From NCBI GenBank assembly GCA_035718085.1, contig DASTHS010000130.1, positions 1-5,203 on the forward strand: 5,203 nucleotides of DNA, read 5' to 3'. Below the pieces are notes generated by a model that did no database searches, was not told the origin of the DNA, and was given only the letters and a program-made list of their open reading frames with translations. The DNA comes from DASTHS01 sp035718085. Lineage in GTDB: Bacteria; Actinomycetota; Acidimicrobiia; Acidimicrobiales; Palsa-688. Shown piece after piece: positions 1 through 5,203 of this stretch. Every line of letters starts with the position of its first letter. The first letter of the stretch is position 1. A program made the translations under genes and the position numbers.

Positions 1-86
1 GCTTCCACAGTCCCGAAGCGCTCATCGCCATGGCCATGCTCACCCGAGGCGGCTGCTGCCCGCCCCTCCCAGGCCGGAACGCATGA
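1..86 (+). CDS. ISL3-like transposase, C-terminal end (partial, cut by window start)
   Basis: The plus-strand frame starting at base 3 is open from the window edge and encodes 27 residues before TGA at 84-86. It begins FHSPEALIAMAML and finishes with GG-CCPPLPGRNA; the two bases before it could complete a Gly codon. From memory, a tail of the form 'GF(H/R)S-(A/P)-EALIALAML..GG..P.LPGR' is typical of the extreme C-terminus of actinobacterial ISL3-family transposases (DDE type, which move by cutting and rejoining at terminal inverted repeats). None of the catalytic DDE residues are in the window, so activity cannot be judged. Support comes from position: an ISL3-like terminal repeat ends 53 bases after the stop, as expected for the 3' end of such an element. 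The gene converges on the minus-strand operon to its right. The call rests on a short tail, so the family is probable rather than certain. Confidence 0.66.
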   Translation, partial: FHSPEALIAMAMLTRGGCCPPLPGRNA

Positions 87-113
87 CCGAAACCGAACGT
101 ATGTGCGATTCAC

Positions 114-139
114 GCGCCCACGAAAATGTCACAAGAGCC
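114..139. repeat. Putative terminal inverted repeat (right end) of the ISL3-like IS
   Basis: The segment carries an A-rich core (ACGAAAATGTCACAAGAGCC at 120-139) in an otherwise GC-dominated region. Its outermost bases, read inward, are GGCTCTTGTGACA, similar to ISL3-type terminal repeats as I remember them. The inner limit at 114 is approximate because the partner end is not in the window. Confidence 0.5.
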
Positions 140-337
140 GGATCTCGGGCTGTTCGAACACTGCTCTCGAGGTTGATGGGAGGGCCGCGTCGCCGCAACC
201 GGCTTTGCCGACGCCAACTTGCCCAGTGGTGGGGTGCACGCATGCGAGGTCGACGCCGCCAGCTGACCGGCGCCTAGCCGGTGGAGGTGGCGCCGTCAGT
301 CAGCGAACCGTCGGACCCACAGTGCCAGCCACCAGAC
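140..337. other. Intergenic region between the IS end and vapC
   Basis: About 200 bases with no gene I can support. Short open frames exist on both strands, but they are Arg-rich low-complexity translations with no recognisable motif or start context. The stretch lies between a plus-strand transposase and the minus-strand vapC, so it is a convergent region where terminators are expected; the only clear structure is the inverted repeat at 263-299. The bases next to the IS end (140-262) could be the remnant of a gene broken by insertion, but I see no match to any family. Confidence 0.5.
263..299 (-). terminator. Hairpin downstream of vapC, possible terminator without U-tract
   Basis: CTGAC-C-GGCGCC (263-274) pairs with GGCGCC-GTCAG (289-299), giving an 11-bp stem with one bulged C and a 14-nt loop. 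A second, mutually exclusive hairpin, ACCGGC-GCCTA-GCCGGT, sits at 266-282. The structure begins 38 nt past the vapC stop in the direction of minus-strand transcription, where a terminator would be expected. No T-rich run follows on either strand, so it is not a classical intrinsic terminator, though GC-rich actinobacteria often use stem-loops without a U-tail. It could instead be an RNA 3'-end stabiliser or a coincidence of high GC. Confidence 0.4.
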
Positions 338-733
338 TCATCCGTCGAGGGGGAGGTGCATGACCCGAGCGACCTGGGCGAGGTCGCTGTCGAATTGGAG
401 GAGGCTGGCACCATGGCGGAGGGCGACGGCGGCGATCATGCAGTCGATCAGGCCCCGAGGCGTCACTCCGGCCCGCCGACAGGTGCGGTACACGCCGGTG
501 GCACCGTCGAAGTCGGTCGGCACCTCGAACGGCAGCAAGTGGAATCGGCCGAGCAATCGCCGAAGGTCGTGCTCGCGCTGCGAGGTGCGAGCACCGGCCG
601 TCACCTCCATGATCACGGGCTCGGTCACGGCGAGCTCACTGTCACCGTCGACGAGCTGCACCGTGCGGAGGTCGACGGCGCTGCCGGTGGCGCGGTCGAA
701 CTCCACCCACGCCGAGGTGTCGGCGAGGATCAC
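338..733 (-). CDS. vapC: VapC-family PIN-domain toxin ribonuclease
   Basis: This is a 131-residue protein, the usual size for VapC, consisting of a single PIN domain. VapC toxins are Mg2+-dependent endoribonucleases that cut tRNA or rRNA and halt translation when the antitoxin is lost. The N-terminus reads ILADTSAWVEF, the classic first PIN strand with acidic D5. The other expected metal ligands are present: E43 in EPVIMEVTAGA, D97 in GLIDCMIAA, and D115/D117 in LLQFDSDLAQVA. The active site therefore looks intact. The GTG start (733-731) overlaps the vapB TGA as GTGA, so translation is probably coupled to the antitoxin, the standard arrangement that keeps toxin below antitoxin. It ends 198 bases from the IS boundary and is not interrupted by it. 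The family is certain from sequence; the RNA target cannot be read from it. Confidence 0.93.
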   Translation of the reverse strand: MILADTSAWVEFDRATGSAVDLRTVQLVDGDSELAVTEPVIMEVTAGARTSQREHDLRRLLGRFHLLPFEVPTDFDGATGVYRTCRRAGVTPRGLIDCMIAAVALRHGASLLQFDSDLAQVARVMHLPLDG

Positions 734-933
734 CCCAGATGGTCGTCGGCCGGGATCTCGCCGATCGCACCGGCGCCGTGCATGGCGAGCGCCTCGTCAC
801 GGGTCATCGGCTGCCCTGCGAGGTGGCGCAGGGCGAGATCGACCGCCTCGGTCTTGGTGCGGAGGTGATAGCGCTCCATGACGGAGCGCACGAGGTCGTC
901 GTCTATCTCGATGGTGGTGCGCGTCCGAGTCAC
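730..933 (-). CDS. vapB: VapB-family antitoxin
   Basis: A 67-residue protein directly upstream of vapC. Residues 1-12 (VTRTRTTIEIDD) form the short beta-strand, and residues 13-40 the two helices, of a ribbon-helix-helix type DNA-binding domain, as in VapB antitoxins with an 'RTTI-IDD-L' opening. Residues 41-67, ending GAIGEIPADDHLG, are the flexible acidic tail expected to wrap around and block the VapC active site. Such antitoxins usually repress their own operon as a complex with the toxin. I chose the GTG at 933-931 because the family motif starts immediately after it; a GTG at 948-946 would add five residues (VYDWC). No clear Shine-Dalgarno sequence precedes either. The stop overlaps the vapC start by 4 nt. 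Confidence 0.88.
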   Translation of the reverse strand: MTRTRTTIEIDDDLVRSVMERYHLRTKTEAVDLALRHLAGQPMTRDEALAMHGAGAIGEIPADDHLG

Positions 934-976
934 GCACCAGTCGTACACCCGCAGGAGTAGGGCGCCGTATTGGTCG
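934..976 (-). promoter_or_regulatory. Short jetD-vapB gap; possible vapBC promoter/operator site
   Basis: The 43 bases between the jetD stop and the vapB start are where an autoregulated vapBC promoter would have to sit, unless it lies inside jetD. I see only a weak, imperfect symmetry (GACCAATAC ... GTACGACTGGT on the minus strand), no convincing -10/-35 pair and no terminator after jetD. Read-through from the jet operon is therefore possible. This is a positional inference rather than a recognised motif. Confidence 0.2.
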
Positions 977-2158
977 CTACCCGTCGCCGAGCAGCGCATC
1001 GACCAGCCGCTCCTCATGCACGATCCGCCGCTCGGCGGCGAAGGCGTCGTGCAGCGAAGGCGACCACGGCGTGGGCGGCGGCGGTGCCGGGTCGAGAGGC
1101 AGGTCGGGCGAGACCGCCGCGAGGTAGTCGTCGGCGGTCATGCGCCACGGGGGCACCCCCCAGTGGTGCATGGCCAGGCACATGCGCAGACCGGCACTGT
1201 CGAAGTCGCCGTGGTAGCCCAGGTCGGCGCAACCCGCGAGCAGCTGGTCGACGAGCAGCCGCACGGCGGTGGAAGGTTGCCCGTTGGTCGCCACCACGGC
1301 GAAGGGCACCCGGCGCTGGGCGGCGGCCTCCACCAGGCGGGGGTTCTCGACGACCAGCACACGCTGGCCGGCCGCCACCGACGACGGCCACGAACGCAGC
1401 GCCATCGACGAGAGGTGCACCGGCACCCCCAGGTCGGTCGCCGCGCCCGTCACCTCGCCGAGGCGCCCCACGAGGCGCAGCCCCCACGTCAGCGCCGGTG
1501 CCGAGACCAGGTCGTGATCGATGCCTGCCGCCGCCCACGCCGCACGCGCCTCCGACTGAGGCAGGCCAGCGCGGCATGCGAGGGCGCGAGCCACGGCGGC
1601 TTCGATGCGGCTGCCCCGGTCGAGGGCGTGGGCGTCGCCGAGCACGCGGGCCGCCAGCTCGACCCGGCTCACCGTGGTGCCGTCGAGCGACGAGAGCACG
1701 GCGCGCACCCGGACGACCAGTGCGACAGCGTCGTCGGCCCCGAGGCCGGCCACGCCGCCCGACCTGACGAGCCCGTCGGCGAACTCGGCCGCCCACGACT
1801 CGGGCCACTCGGCCACGGCGTCGCGCGCCGCCTGGCGGGCGGCCGCGGCAGCGCGCGCCACGGCCCGCCGCTCGGCAGCCGACGACGACACCGGATGGCC
1901 GAGGGCCGCCAGCGCCGAGACGAGGTCGTCGCCGAGGCCGAACGCAACCAGCCGCTGCTCGACCACCGACAGGTCGACGCTGGCGCCGGGGCGAGCGCCA
2001 GTGCGAGCGCCGGTCAGCAACGCCAGCAGCTGCACGCCACGCTGCGGCAGGGGCGGTACCGCGAGGCGGCCGGTGGCGCCCCGGTCGGAGCGCTCGAGGC
2101 GCGCCACCACGGCGCGCCACAGAGGTGCCAGGGCCGGGTCGGCGAGCGAGTGGCTCAC
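977..2158 (-). CDS. jetD: Wadjet nuclease subunit JetD, DUF2399/TIGR02679 family, Toprim domain
   Basis: This 393-residue protein matches the DUF2399/TIGR02679 family in length and layout. Wadjet JetD is related to topoisomerase VI subunit A/Spo11 and is the part that cleaves the plasmid DNA trapped by the SMC motor. Residues 1-130 form the variable N-terminal part. Around 174-230 lies the family block GDAHALDRG ... LPQSEARAAWAAAGIDHD ... L. The C-terminal Toprim domain contains strand plus acidic E271 in VLVVENPRLVEAAA, a PSTAVRLLVDQL helix (295-306), and the metal-binding YHGDFDSAG (315-323; D318 and D320). A PWSPSLHDAF segment (364-373) and a terminal EER helix (382-390) are also typical. 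The acidic triad appears intact. The GTG start at 2158-2156 overlaps the jetB TGA by 4 nt (GTGA); a second GTG one codon upstream is equally possible. Much longer upstream in-frame starts would run through jetB and give Arg/Pro/Gly-rich nonsense. Confidence 0.88.
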   Translation of the reverse strand: MSHSLADPALAPLWRAVVARLERSDRGATGRLAVPPLPQRGVQLLALLTGARTGARPGASVDLSVVEQRLVAFGLGDDLVSALAALGHPVSSSAAERRAVARAAAAARQAARDAVAEWPESWAAEFADGLVRSGGVAGLGADDAVALVVRVRAVLSSLDGTTVSRVELAARVLGDAHALDRGSRIEAAVARALACRAGLPQSEARAAWAAAGIDHDLVSAPALTWGLRLVGRLGEVTGAATDLGVPVHLSSMALRSWPSSVAAGQRVLVVENPRLVEAAAQRRVPFAVVATNGQPSTAVRLLVDQLLAGCADLGYHGDFDSAGLRMCLAMHHWGVPPWRMTADDYLAAVSPDLPLDPAPPPPTPWSPSLHDAFAAERRIVHEERLVDALLGDG

Positions 2159-3261
2159 CACAGGCCGTCTTGGCGCCCGCCGCTGCCGGGGGGCGGGGCG
2201 TAGCGGGCGGCGGCAGGCAGCAGTCGCACGGCGGGCTCGGGCTCGCTGCGCCGTTCGGCCAGGCGGTTGTCGACCAGCACGTCGACCGCTCGGCGGGCCA
2301 GCCGCTCGGGGGACGCCACCAGGTCGCGCGCCCATCGGCGGGCGTGGGTCGCCGCCATGCGGCCCACCTCGTCGACGACGTGGTCGACCGGAACCCACGA
2401 GGCGGCGCGCAGCGACTCGATCAAGAGCAGGGCGGCGTGCCCCTCGGTGCCCCCGGCCGGGAAGGGCCGGTCAGAGAGCGACCCCGTCGGGTCGATCGCC
2501 GCGATGCCCTCGCTGCGGGCCTCGACGACGAACCCGAACATCTCGTCGAGGTAGCGCGCCTCTTCACCGAGGCGGCGGCGCAGCTCGCCCCACTCGTCGT
2601 CGCTGCAGTCGTCGCGGTAGAGCACCGGGTCTTCGACCAGCCGGGCCCGCAGGTGCTGGCGGGGTGCCTCGGCCCGCACCGACGCAGCGGCGAGCAGGTC
2701 GGAGGAGGCGAGGGCGGGCAGGGGCAGCATGGCGATGCGGTCGGGCCGTATGCGCAGCACCGCGTCGGCATCGGCGTCGGTGGCGAACCCGTCGACCTGC
2801 GAGAGGATCTCGGTGGCCAACCCCCGCTCGATCATGAACTTGAGTGCGGTCACCAGGGCCCGCCGTTCAGCGGCGTCGCCGGCGAGCTCGATGCCGGCGT
2901 CGACCGCCGCGGAGCGCACCCGGTCGACCAGGTCACGGAGGCTGATGACCGCCGGGCCGGCGATCACCGAGGCCAGCACGAGCACGAGCAGCACCATCTC
3001 CAGCTGGTGCAGGGGCCGCCCGCCCGCCGTGCGTGGCGCCCGGCCTACGGGCACGTACCCGGTCTTGGCCAATCGGGCGGTGTCGGCGGTGACCTCCAGG
3101 CGGTAGCCGAGGCGAGTCGTCATCCACCGGTCGAGCTCGGCCTCGTGGCGACGGATGAGGGCGAAGGTGTCGGGGACGAGCTCCTTGCAGAGCAACGGTG
3201 TCGCGAGCAGCGCCCGGGCGGCCATCCGCCGCTCGACCGCGGCCTGCGGGTCGTCAGCCAC
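2155..3261 (-). CDS. jetB: Wadjet subunit JetB, DUF2398/TIGR02678 family (MukE/KITE-like)
   Basis: This 368-residue protein has the recognisable features of DUF2398/TIGR02678. It opens with ERRMAARALLATPLL (10-24), followed by FALIRRHEAELDRW (33-46), GYRLEV...ARLAKTG (52-68), a hydrophobic helix LHQLEMVLLVLVLASVI (84-100), DPVLYRDD (211-218), and FVVEARSEGIAAIDPTG (244-260), then FPAGGTEGHAALLLIESL (267-284). In Wadjet this protein is thought to be the winged-helix, MukE-like (KITE) partner that binds the kleisin-like JetA and the SMC JetC; that role is inferred from family knowledge. The GTG start lies inside jetA (8-nt overlap with its TGA at 3256-3254) and no ribosome-binding site is visible, so translational coupling is likely. 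The hydrophobic stretch at 88-101 has the length of a membrane helix, but it falls at a position I recall as conserved in this soluble family and is more likely a buried core helix. Confidence 0.87.
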   Translation of the reverse strand: MADDPQAAVERRMAARALLATPLLCKELVPDTFALIRRHEAELDRWMTTRLGYRLEVTADTARLAKTGYVPVGRAPRTAGGRPLHQLEMVLLVLVLASVIAGPAVISLRDLVDRVRSAAVDAGIELAGDAAERRALVTALKFMIERGLATEILSQVDGFATDADADAVLRIRPDRIAMLPLPALASSDLLAAASVRAEAPRQHLRARLVEDPVLYRDDCSDDEWGELRRRLGEEARYLDEMFGFVVEARSEGIAAIDPTGSLSDRPFPAGGTEGHAALLLIESLRAASWVPVDHVVDEVGRMAATHARRWARDLVASPERLARRAVDVLVDNRLAERRSEPEPAVRLLPAAARYAPPPGSGGRQDGLW

Positions 3262-4741
3262 CGGCGGCGGCGACGGCGACCTGCAGGTCGACGAAGGTCA
3301 GCGTGCCGTGCGGGTCGGCGACACGGGTGCACTGGTCGGGAGCACGCCGCACGTGGCAGACGATGCCCCCGTCGATCGCAGACGCCCCGCCGGTGTGGGG
3401 CGTCACCGGCAGCGCGCCCACGGCCCGGCCGACGAGCAGCTGCAGGCGGCGGAGGGCGGCGGCCGAGAGCTTCGCACCGTCGAGTGGCCCGGCGGCGAGC
3501 AGTTCGACGTCGACGCGCGCCGCGGCCTGGCGGGTCGACTCGCGCCGCCGTTCGAGCTCGCGGCGGGCCGCCGACCGGTCGGCGAGGGGGCTGGCCACCC
3601 CACGTGCTGCGGTGTCACCCCGCTCTCGGAGGCTCACCGGCACCGGCGCGGCAGGGGCATGCCACCACGAGGTGGTCGTGGCCACGGGGTCGGCGTCGTC
3701 GGCGGCGGCGAGGCCGAGGTGGCGTGCCGGGTGCAGGCCCAGCGCGGCGGCGAGCAGCGTGGCGGCGTGGTCGCCCGACGGTGCGCCGGCCACCATGGCC
3801 GCCAGCCGCAGCAGGTCACCGCGCCGCGACGATGCCCCGATGCCGGTGCGCGACAAGCGCACCAGGTTGAGCGTCAAGGTGCGCACGGCGGCGACCGCCT
3901 CGCCGCGGAGCCGGTCGATGCGCGCCTCACGGCTCGACGACGGCACGAACCAGCCGGCGAGCAGCGCCCAGTCTCCGGCGGAGGTGCCCGGCCGTGTCGT
4001 CACGGCCACGGCCCCGCCGAGGCCGGCCTGCTCGACGGCGCCGGCCAGGCCGCGTGCGACCCGCCCGACGATGAGGGGCACGGTCTCCCCGAGGGCGCGC
4101 AGGCAGGAGGCGATCGGGCGGCTGGCCCGTTCGATGTCGTCGAGGCGGTCGGCGACGTAGCCGACGAGCACCGAGGCGAAGAAGCCGAACTCGTCGGGGG
4201 TCAGGTCGTAGCGGTTCTGCCAGCGGTTGAGGTCGGCGAAGAACTGGCTGATCTCGCTGGTGAACGCCTGGTAGGGGTCGAACACGGCAGCGACCATGTC
4301 GGCGAGCCGCTGGGCGTCGATGCTCGGGACGTCGATCGCCTGCAGGTCGCGGAGGGCGGCGAGCACCGCCCGCAGCCGGGAGGTCGACACGTCGCCCACC
4401 TGGTCGACGCGCGACAGCACGCCTTCGGCCAGGTCGTGCACCTCTTGGCCGCCGCGGGTGATCAGGTAGCGGTTGCGGCGCCGGTAGTAGTCGGCCAGGC
4501 TCGCCGGCTCACCGGTCGCCGATGAGACGGTGAGGTTGCCCCAGCGGCGGAGGCTCTCGAGGCGGTCGGCGACGATGGCGGCGTCGAGGGGGTGGCCGGC
4601 GTCGGCCAGGCGGGCGGTGACCTCGTCGGGGCTGAACTCGCTGAAGAACGTGCCGGCGAAGGTGGCCATGATGGCCCGGTGGTCGCGCCACTCGTCGCCG
4701 GTGAGGTAGCGGAACAGCAACCGCCCCTCTTCGTCGCTCAC
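3254..4741 (-). CDS. jetA: Wadjet subunit JetA, DUF2397/TIGR02677 family (kleisin/MukF-like)
   Basis: A 495-residue protein, close to the ~500 usual for DUF2397/TIGR02677. The N-terminal part has the family opening LLFRYLTGDEWRDHRAIMATF (8-28), a winged-helix-like segment (35-75: FSPDEVTARLADAG ... LRRWGNL) and NRYLITRGGQEVHD (90-103). A helical region (about 145-235) carries VFDPYQAF and FFADLNRW. A later block contains DWALLAGWF (257-265) and an Arg/Glu-rich helix (388-410). It ends with DPHGTLTFVDL (476-486), a typical close for the family. The proposed role is the kleisin-like bridge between the two SMC heads. I chose the GTG at 4741-4739 because it overlaps the jetC TGA as GTGA and the family motif starts within ten residues of it; extending upstream to 5011 would translate the jetC coding region out of frame. 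Only a weak GGTTGG lies upstream, again pointing to coupling. Confidence 0.88.
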   Translation of the reverse strand: MSDEEGRLLFRYLTGDEWRDHRAIMATFAGTFFSEFSPDEVTARLADAGHPLDAAIVADRLESLRRWGNLTVSSATGEPASLADYYRRRNRYLITRGGQEVHDLAEGVLSRVDQVGDVSTSRLRAVLAALRDLQAIDVPSIDAQRLADMVAAVFDPYQAFTSEISQFFADLNRWQNRYDLTPDEFGFFASVLVGYVADRLDDIERASRPIASCLRALGETVPLIVGRVARGLAGAVEQAGLGGAVAVTTRPGTSAGDWALLAGWFVPSSSREARIDRLRGEAVAAVRTLTLNLVRLSRTGIGASSRRGDLLRLAAMVAGAPSGDHAATLLAAALGLHPARHLGLAAADDADPVATTTSWWHAPAAPVPVSLRERGDTAARGVASPLADRSAARRELERRRESTRQAAARVDVELLAAGPLDGAKLSAAALRRLQLLVGRAVGALPVTPHTGGASAIDGGIVCHVRRAPDQCTRVADPHGTLTFVDLQVAVAAAGG

Positions 4742-5203
4742 GTCGCGACCAACCCGCGATCGGCCTGCCAGCGCGAGTGCTCGAGCACGATCACCCCGAG
4801 GTCGGCGTCGCGCAGCACCTCGGTGATCGCCAGCTCGGGCACGGTGGCGAACGTGCCCCACAGCCGCTCGCTGGTGGCGATGACGTCGAGGTCGAGCTCG
4901 ACGAGCAGGCCGAACAGCTTCGGGTGGTTGTCTTCGGACACCTTGGCGAAGGCGTCGTCGAGCAGCACGAAGCGCGGGCAGCCCGGCGCCGACTCGGCCA
5001 GGCTGTCGCAACTGGCGGCCACCGCAGCGAAGAGGGGCAGGTAGCTGACGACCTTCTTCTCGCCCTCCGAGAGCGCGGTGCGCCGGGTCAGCCGCTCGGG
5101 GTTGCGGCCCGGTCGGCGCACCAGCACGGCGAGGTCGAACCAGTCGCGGTAGTCGAGCACCTCGGCCACCAGGTCGCGGTAGGTGGCGTCGGGGCGGGTG
5201 GCA
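4738..5203 (-). CDS. jetC: Wadjet SMC ATPase JetC, TIGR02680/SbcC-like, C-terminal end (partial)
   Basis: The frame is open to the right edge and ends at TGA 4740-4738, giving the last ~154 residues of a protein that is normally well over 1,000 residues long. This is the C-terminal half of the ABC ATPase head of an SMC/MukB/SbcC-type motor. The ABC signature TALSEGEKKVVSYLPLFAA is at 5079-5023. The Walker B strand RFVLLDDAFAKVSEDN follows (about 4986-4927), then a D-loop and switch-like segment, LDLDVIATSERLWGTF. The segment LDYRDWFDL at the upstream side matches the strand seen before the signature in this family. Walker A, the coiled-coil arms and the hinge lie outside the window. JetC would load on circular DNA, extrude it, and hand it to JetD. 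Odd point: the residue after the Walker B Asp is Asp, not the usual catalytic Glu, and the signature reads SEGE instead of SGGE. Confidence 0.9.
   Translation of the reverse strand, partial: ATRPDATYRDLVAEVLDYRDWFDLAVLVRRPGRNPERLTRRTALSEGEKKVVSYLPLFAAVAASCDSLAESAPGCPRFVLLDDAFAKVSEDNHPKLFGLLVELDLDVIATSERLWGTFATVPELAITEVLRDADLGVIVLEHSRWQADRGLVAT

Larger units (their letters stand above)
1..139 (+). mobile_element. Right (3') end of an ISL3-family-like insertion sequence
   Basis: This stretch combines the transposase C-terminus (stop at 84-86), a short A/T-richer tail (about 87-139) and a terminal sequence ending in CACAAGAGCC at 139. Read from the outside inward on the minus strand the end begins GGCTCTTGTGACATTTTCG, which resembles ISL3-type ends that I recall as starting GGCTCTT. 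The left end lies outside the window, so neither the paired repeat nor the 8-bp target duplication usual for the family can be confirmed. If the boundary at 139 is right, the candidate target copy is GGATCTCG at 140-147. The base composition here is visibly less GC-rich than in the jet genes. Confidence 0.6.

Noticed and set aside
150..165. tRNA-like T-loop (GTTCGAAC near 152-161)
   Set aside because: The flanking bases do not form the 5-bp T-stem and no acceptor or anticodon arm could be paired around it.
40..243. A 67-codon minus-strand open frame across the IS boundary
   Set aside because: It crosses the proposed terminal repeat and overlaps the transposase end antisense, and its translation is Arg/Ser-rich without motifs.
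878..2203. A 441-codon plus-strand open frame opposite jetD
   Set aside because: It is antisense to a gene with clear family motifs, its translation is His/Arg/Gly/Gln-rich without any domain, and long antisense frames are expected in DNA with this GC content.
2159..2398. N-terminal extension of jetD into jetB
   Set aside because: The added 80 residues are Arg/Pro/Gly-rich and out-of-frame jetB sequence; 393 residues from 2158 fits the family length.
2961..3002. Transmembrane helix in JetB (residues about 88-101)
   Set aside because: The hydrophobic run lies inside a motif I recall as conserved in DUF2398 proteins, with no signal peptide or second membrane segment. A buried helix is the simpler reading.
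2125..3870. A 581-codon plus-strand open frame opposite jetB and jetA
   Set aside because: It spans two well-supported minus-strand genes and becomes an Arg/Gly/Ala-rich low-complexity translation. It is a shadow of the GC-rich codon pattern.
3155..4525. A 456-codon plus-strand open frame opposite jetA
   Set aside because: Same reason: antisense to a recognisable DUF2397 protein, with no motif or start context of its own.
4742..5011. N-terminal extension of jetA by 90 codons
   Set aside because: The extra residues are the jetC coding region read in another frame; the DUF2397 motif begins right after the GTG at 4741, which overlaps the jetC stop.
1..5203. CRISPR array, phage genes, rRNA or riboswitch
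   Set aside because: No regularly spaced repeats, no structural phage proteins and no conserved RNA signature were seen; nearly all sequence from 338 on is accounted for by the six protein genes.

Overview
The window looks like chromosomal DNA of a very GC-rich bacterium, most likely an actinobacterium. The evidence is the strong G/C bias at third codon positions, the predominance of GTG starts, and actinobacterial-looking protein families. No 16S or core gene is present, so the lineage is an inference.

Positions 338-5203 are almost completely filled by one run of six minus-strand genes, read right to left. First comes the C-terminal end of an SMC/SbcC-like ATPase (4738-5203, cut by the window edge). 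It is followed by a DUF2397/TIGR02677-like protein (3254-4741), a DUF2398/TIGR02678-like protein (2155-3261) and a DUF2399/TIGR02679-like Toprim protein (977-2158). These four are the parts of a Wadjet (JetABCD, MukBEF-related) plasmid-defence system of the DUF2397/2398/2399 kind, which I believe is type II (subtype number from memory). In the known model a loop-extruding SMC motor (JetC) with a kleisin-like (JetA) and a KITE-like (JetB) subunit senses small circular DNA, and JetD, a Toprim nuclease related to topoisomerase VI subunit A, cuts it. The genes overlap by 4, 8 and 4 nt, which implies a translationally coupled operon. The order is jetC-jetA-jetB-jetD, whereas the order I recall for this family is A-B-C-D.

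Forty-three bases downstream on the same strand is a complete VapBC toxin-antitoxin pair (vapB 730-933, vapC 338-733, again a 4-nt GTGA overlap). It is close enough to be read from the jet operon or from its own unseen promoter.

The left edge (1-139) is the 3' end of an insertion sequence: the last 27 residues of an ISL3-like transposase on the plus strand and a terminal inverted repeat ending in AAGAGCC at 139. Positions 140-337 hold no gene that I can support; they contain a hairpin-forming inverted repeat (263-299) between the convergent IS and vapC. IS, toxin-antitoxin and Wadjet together give the picture of a small defence or mobile-element island.
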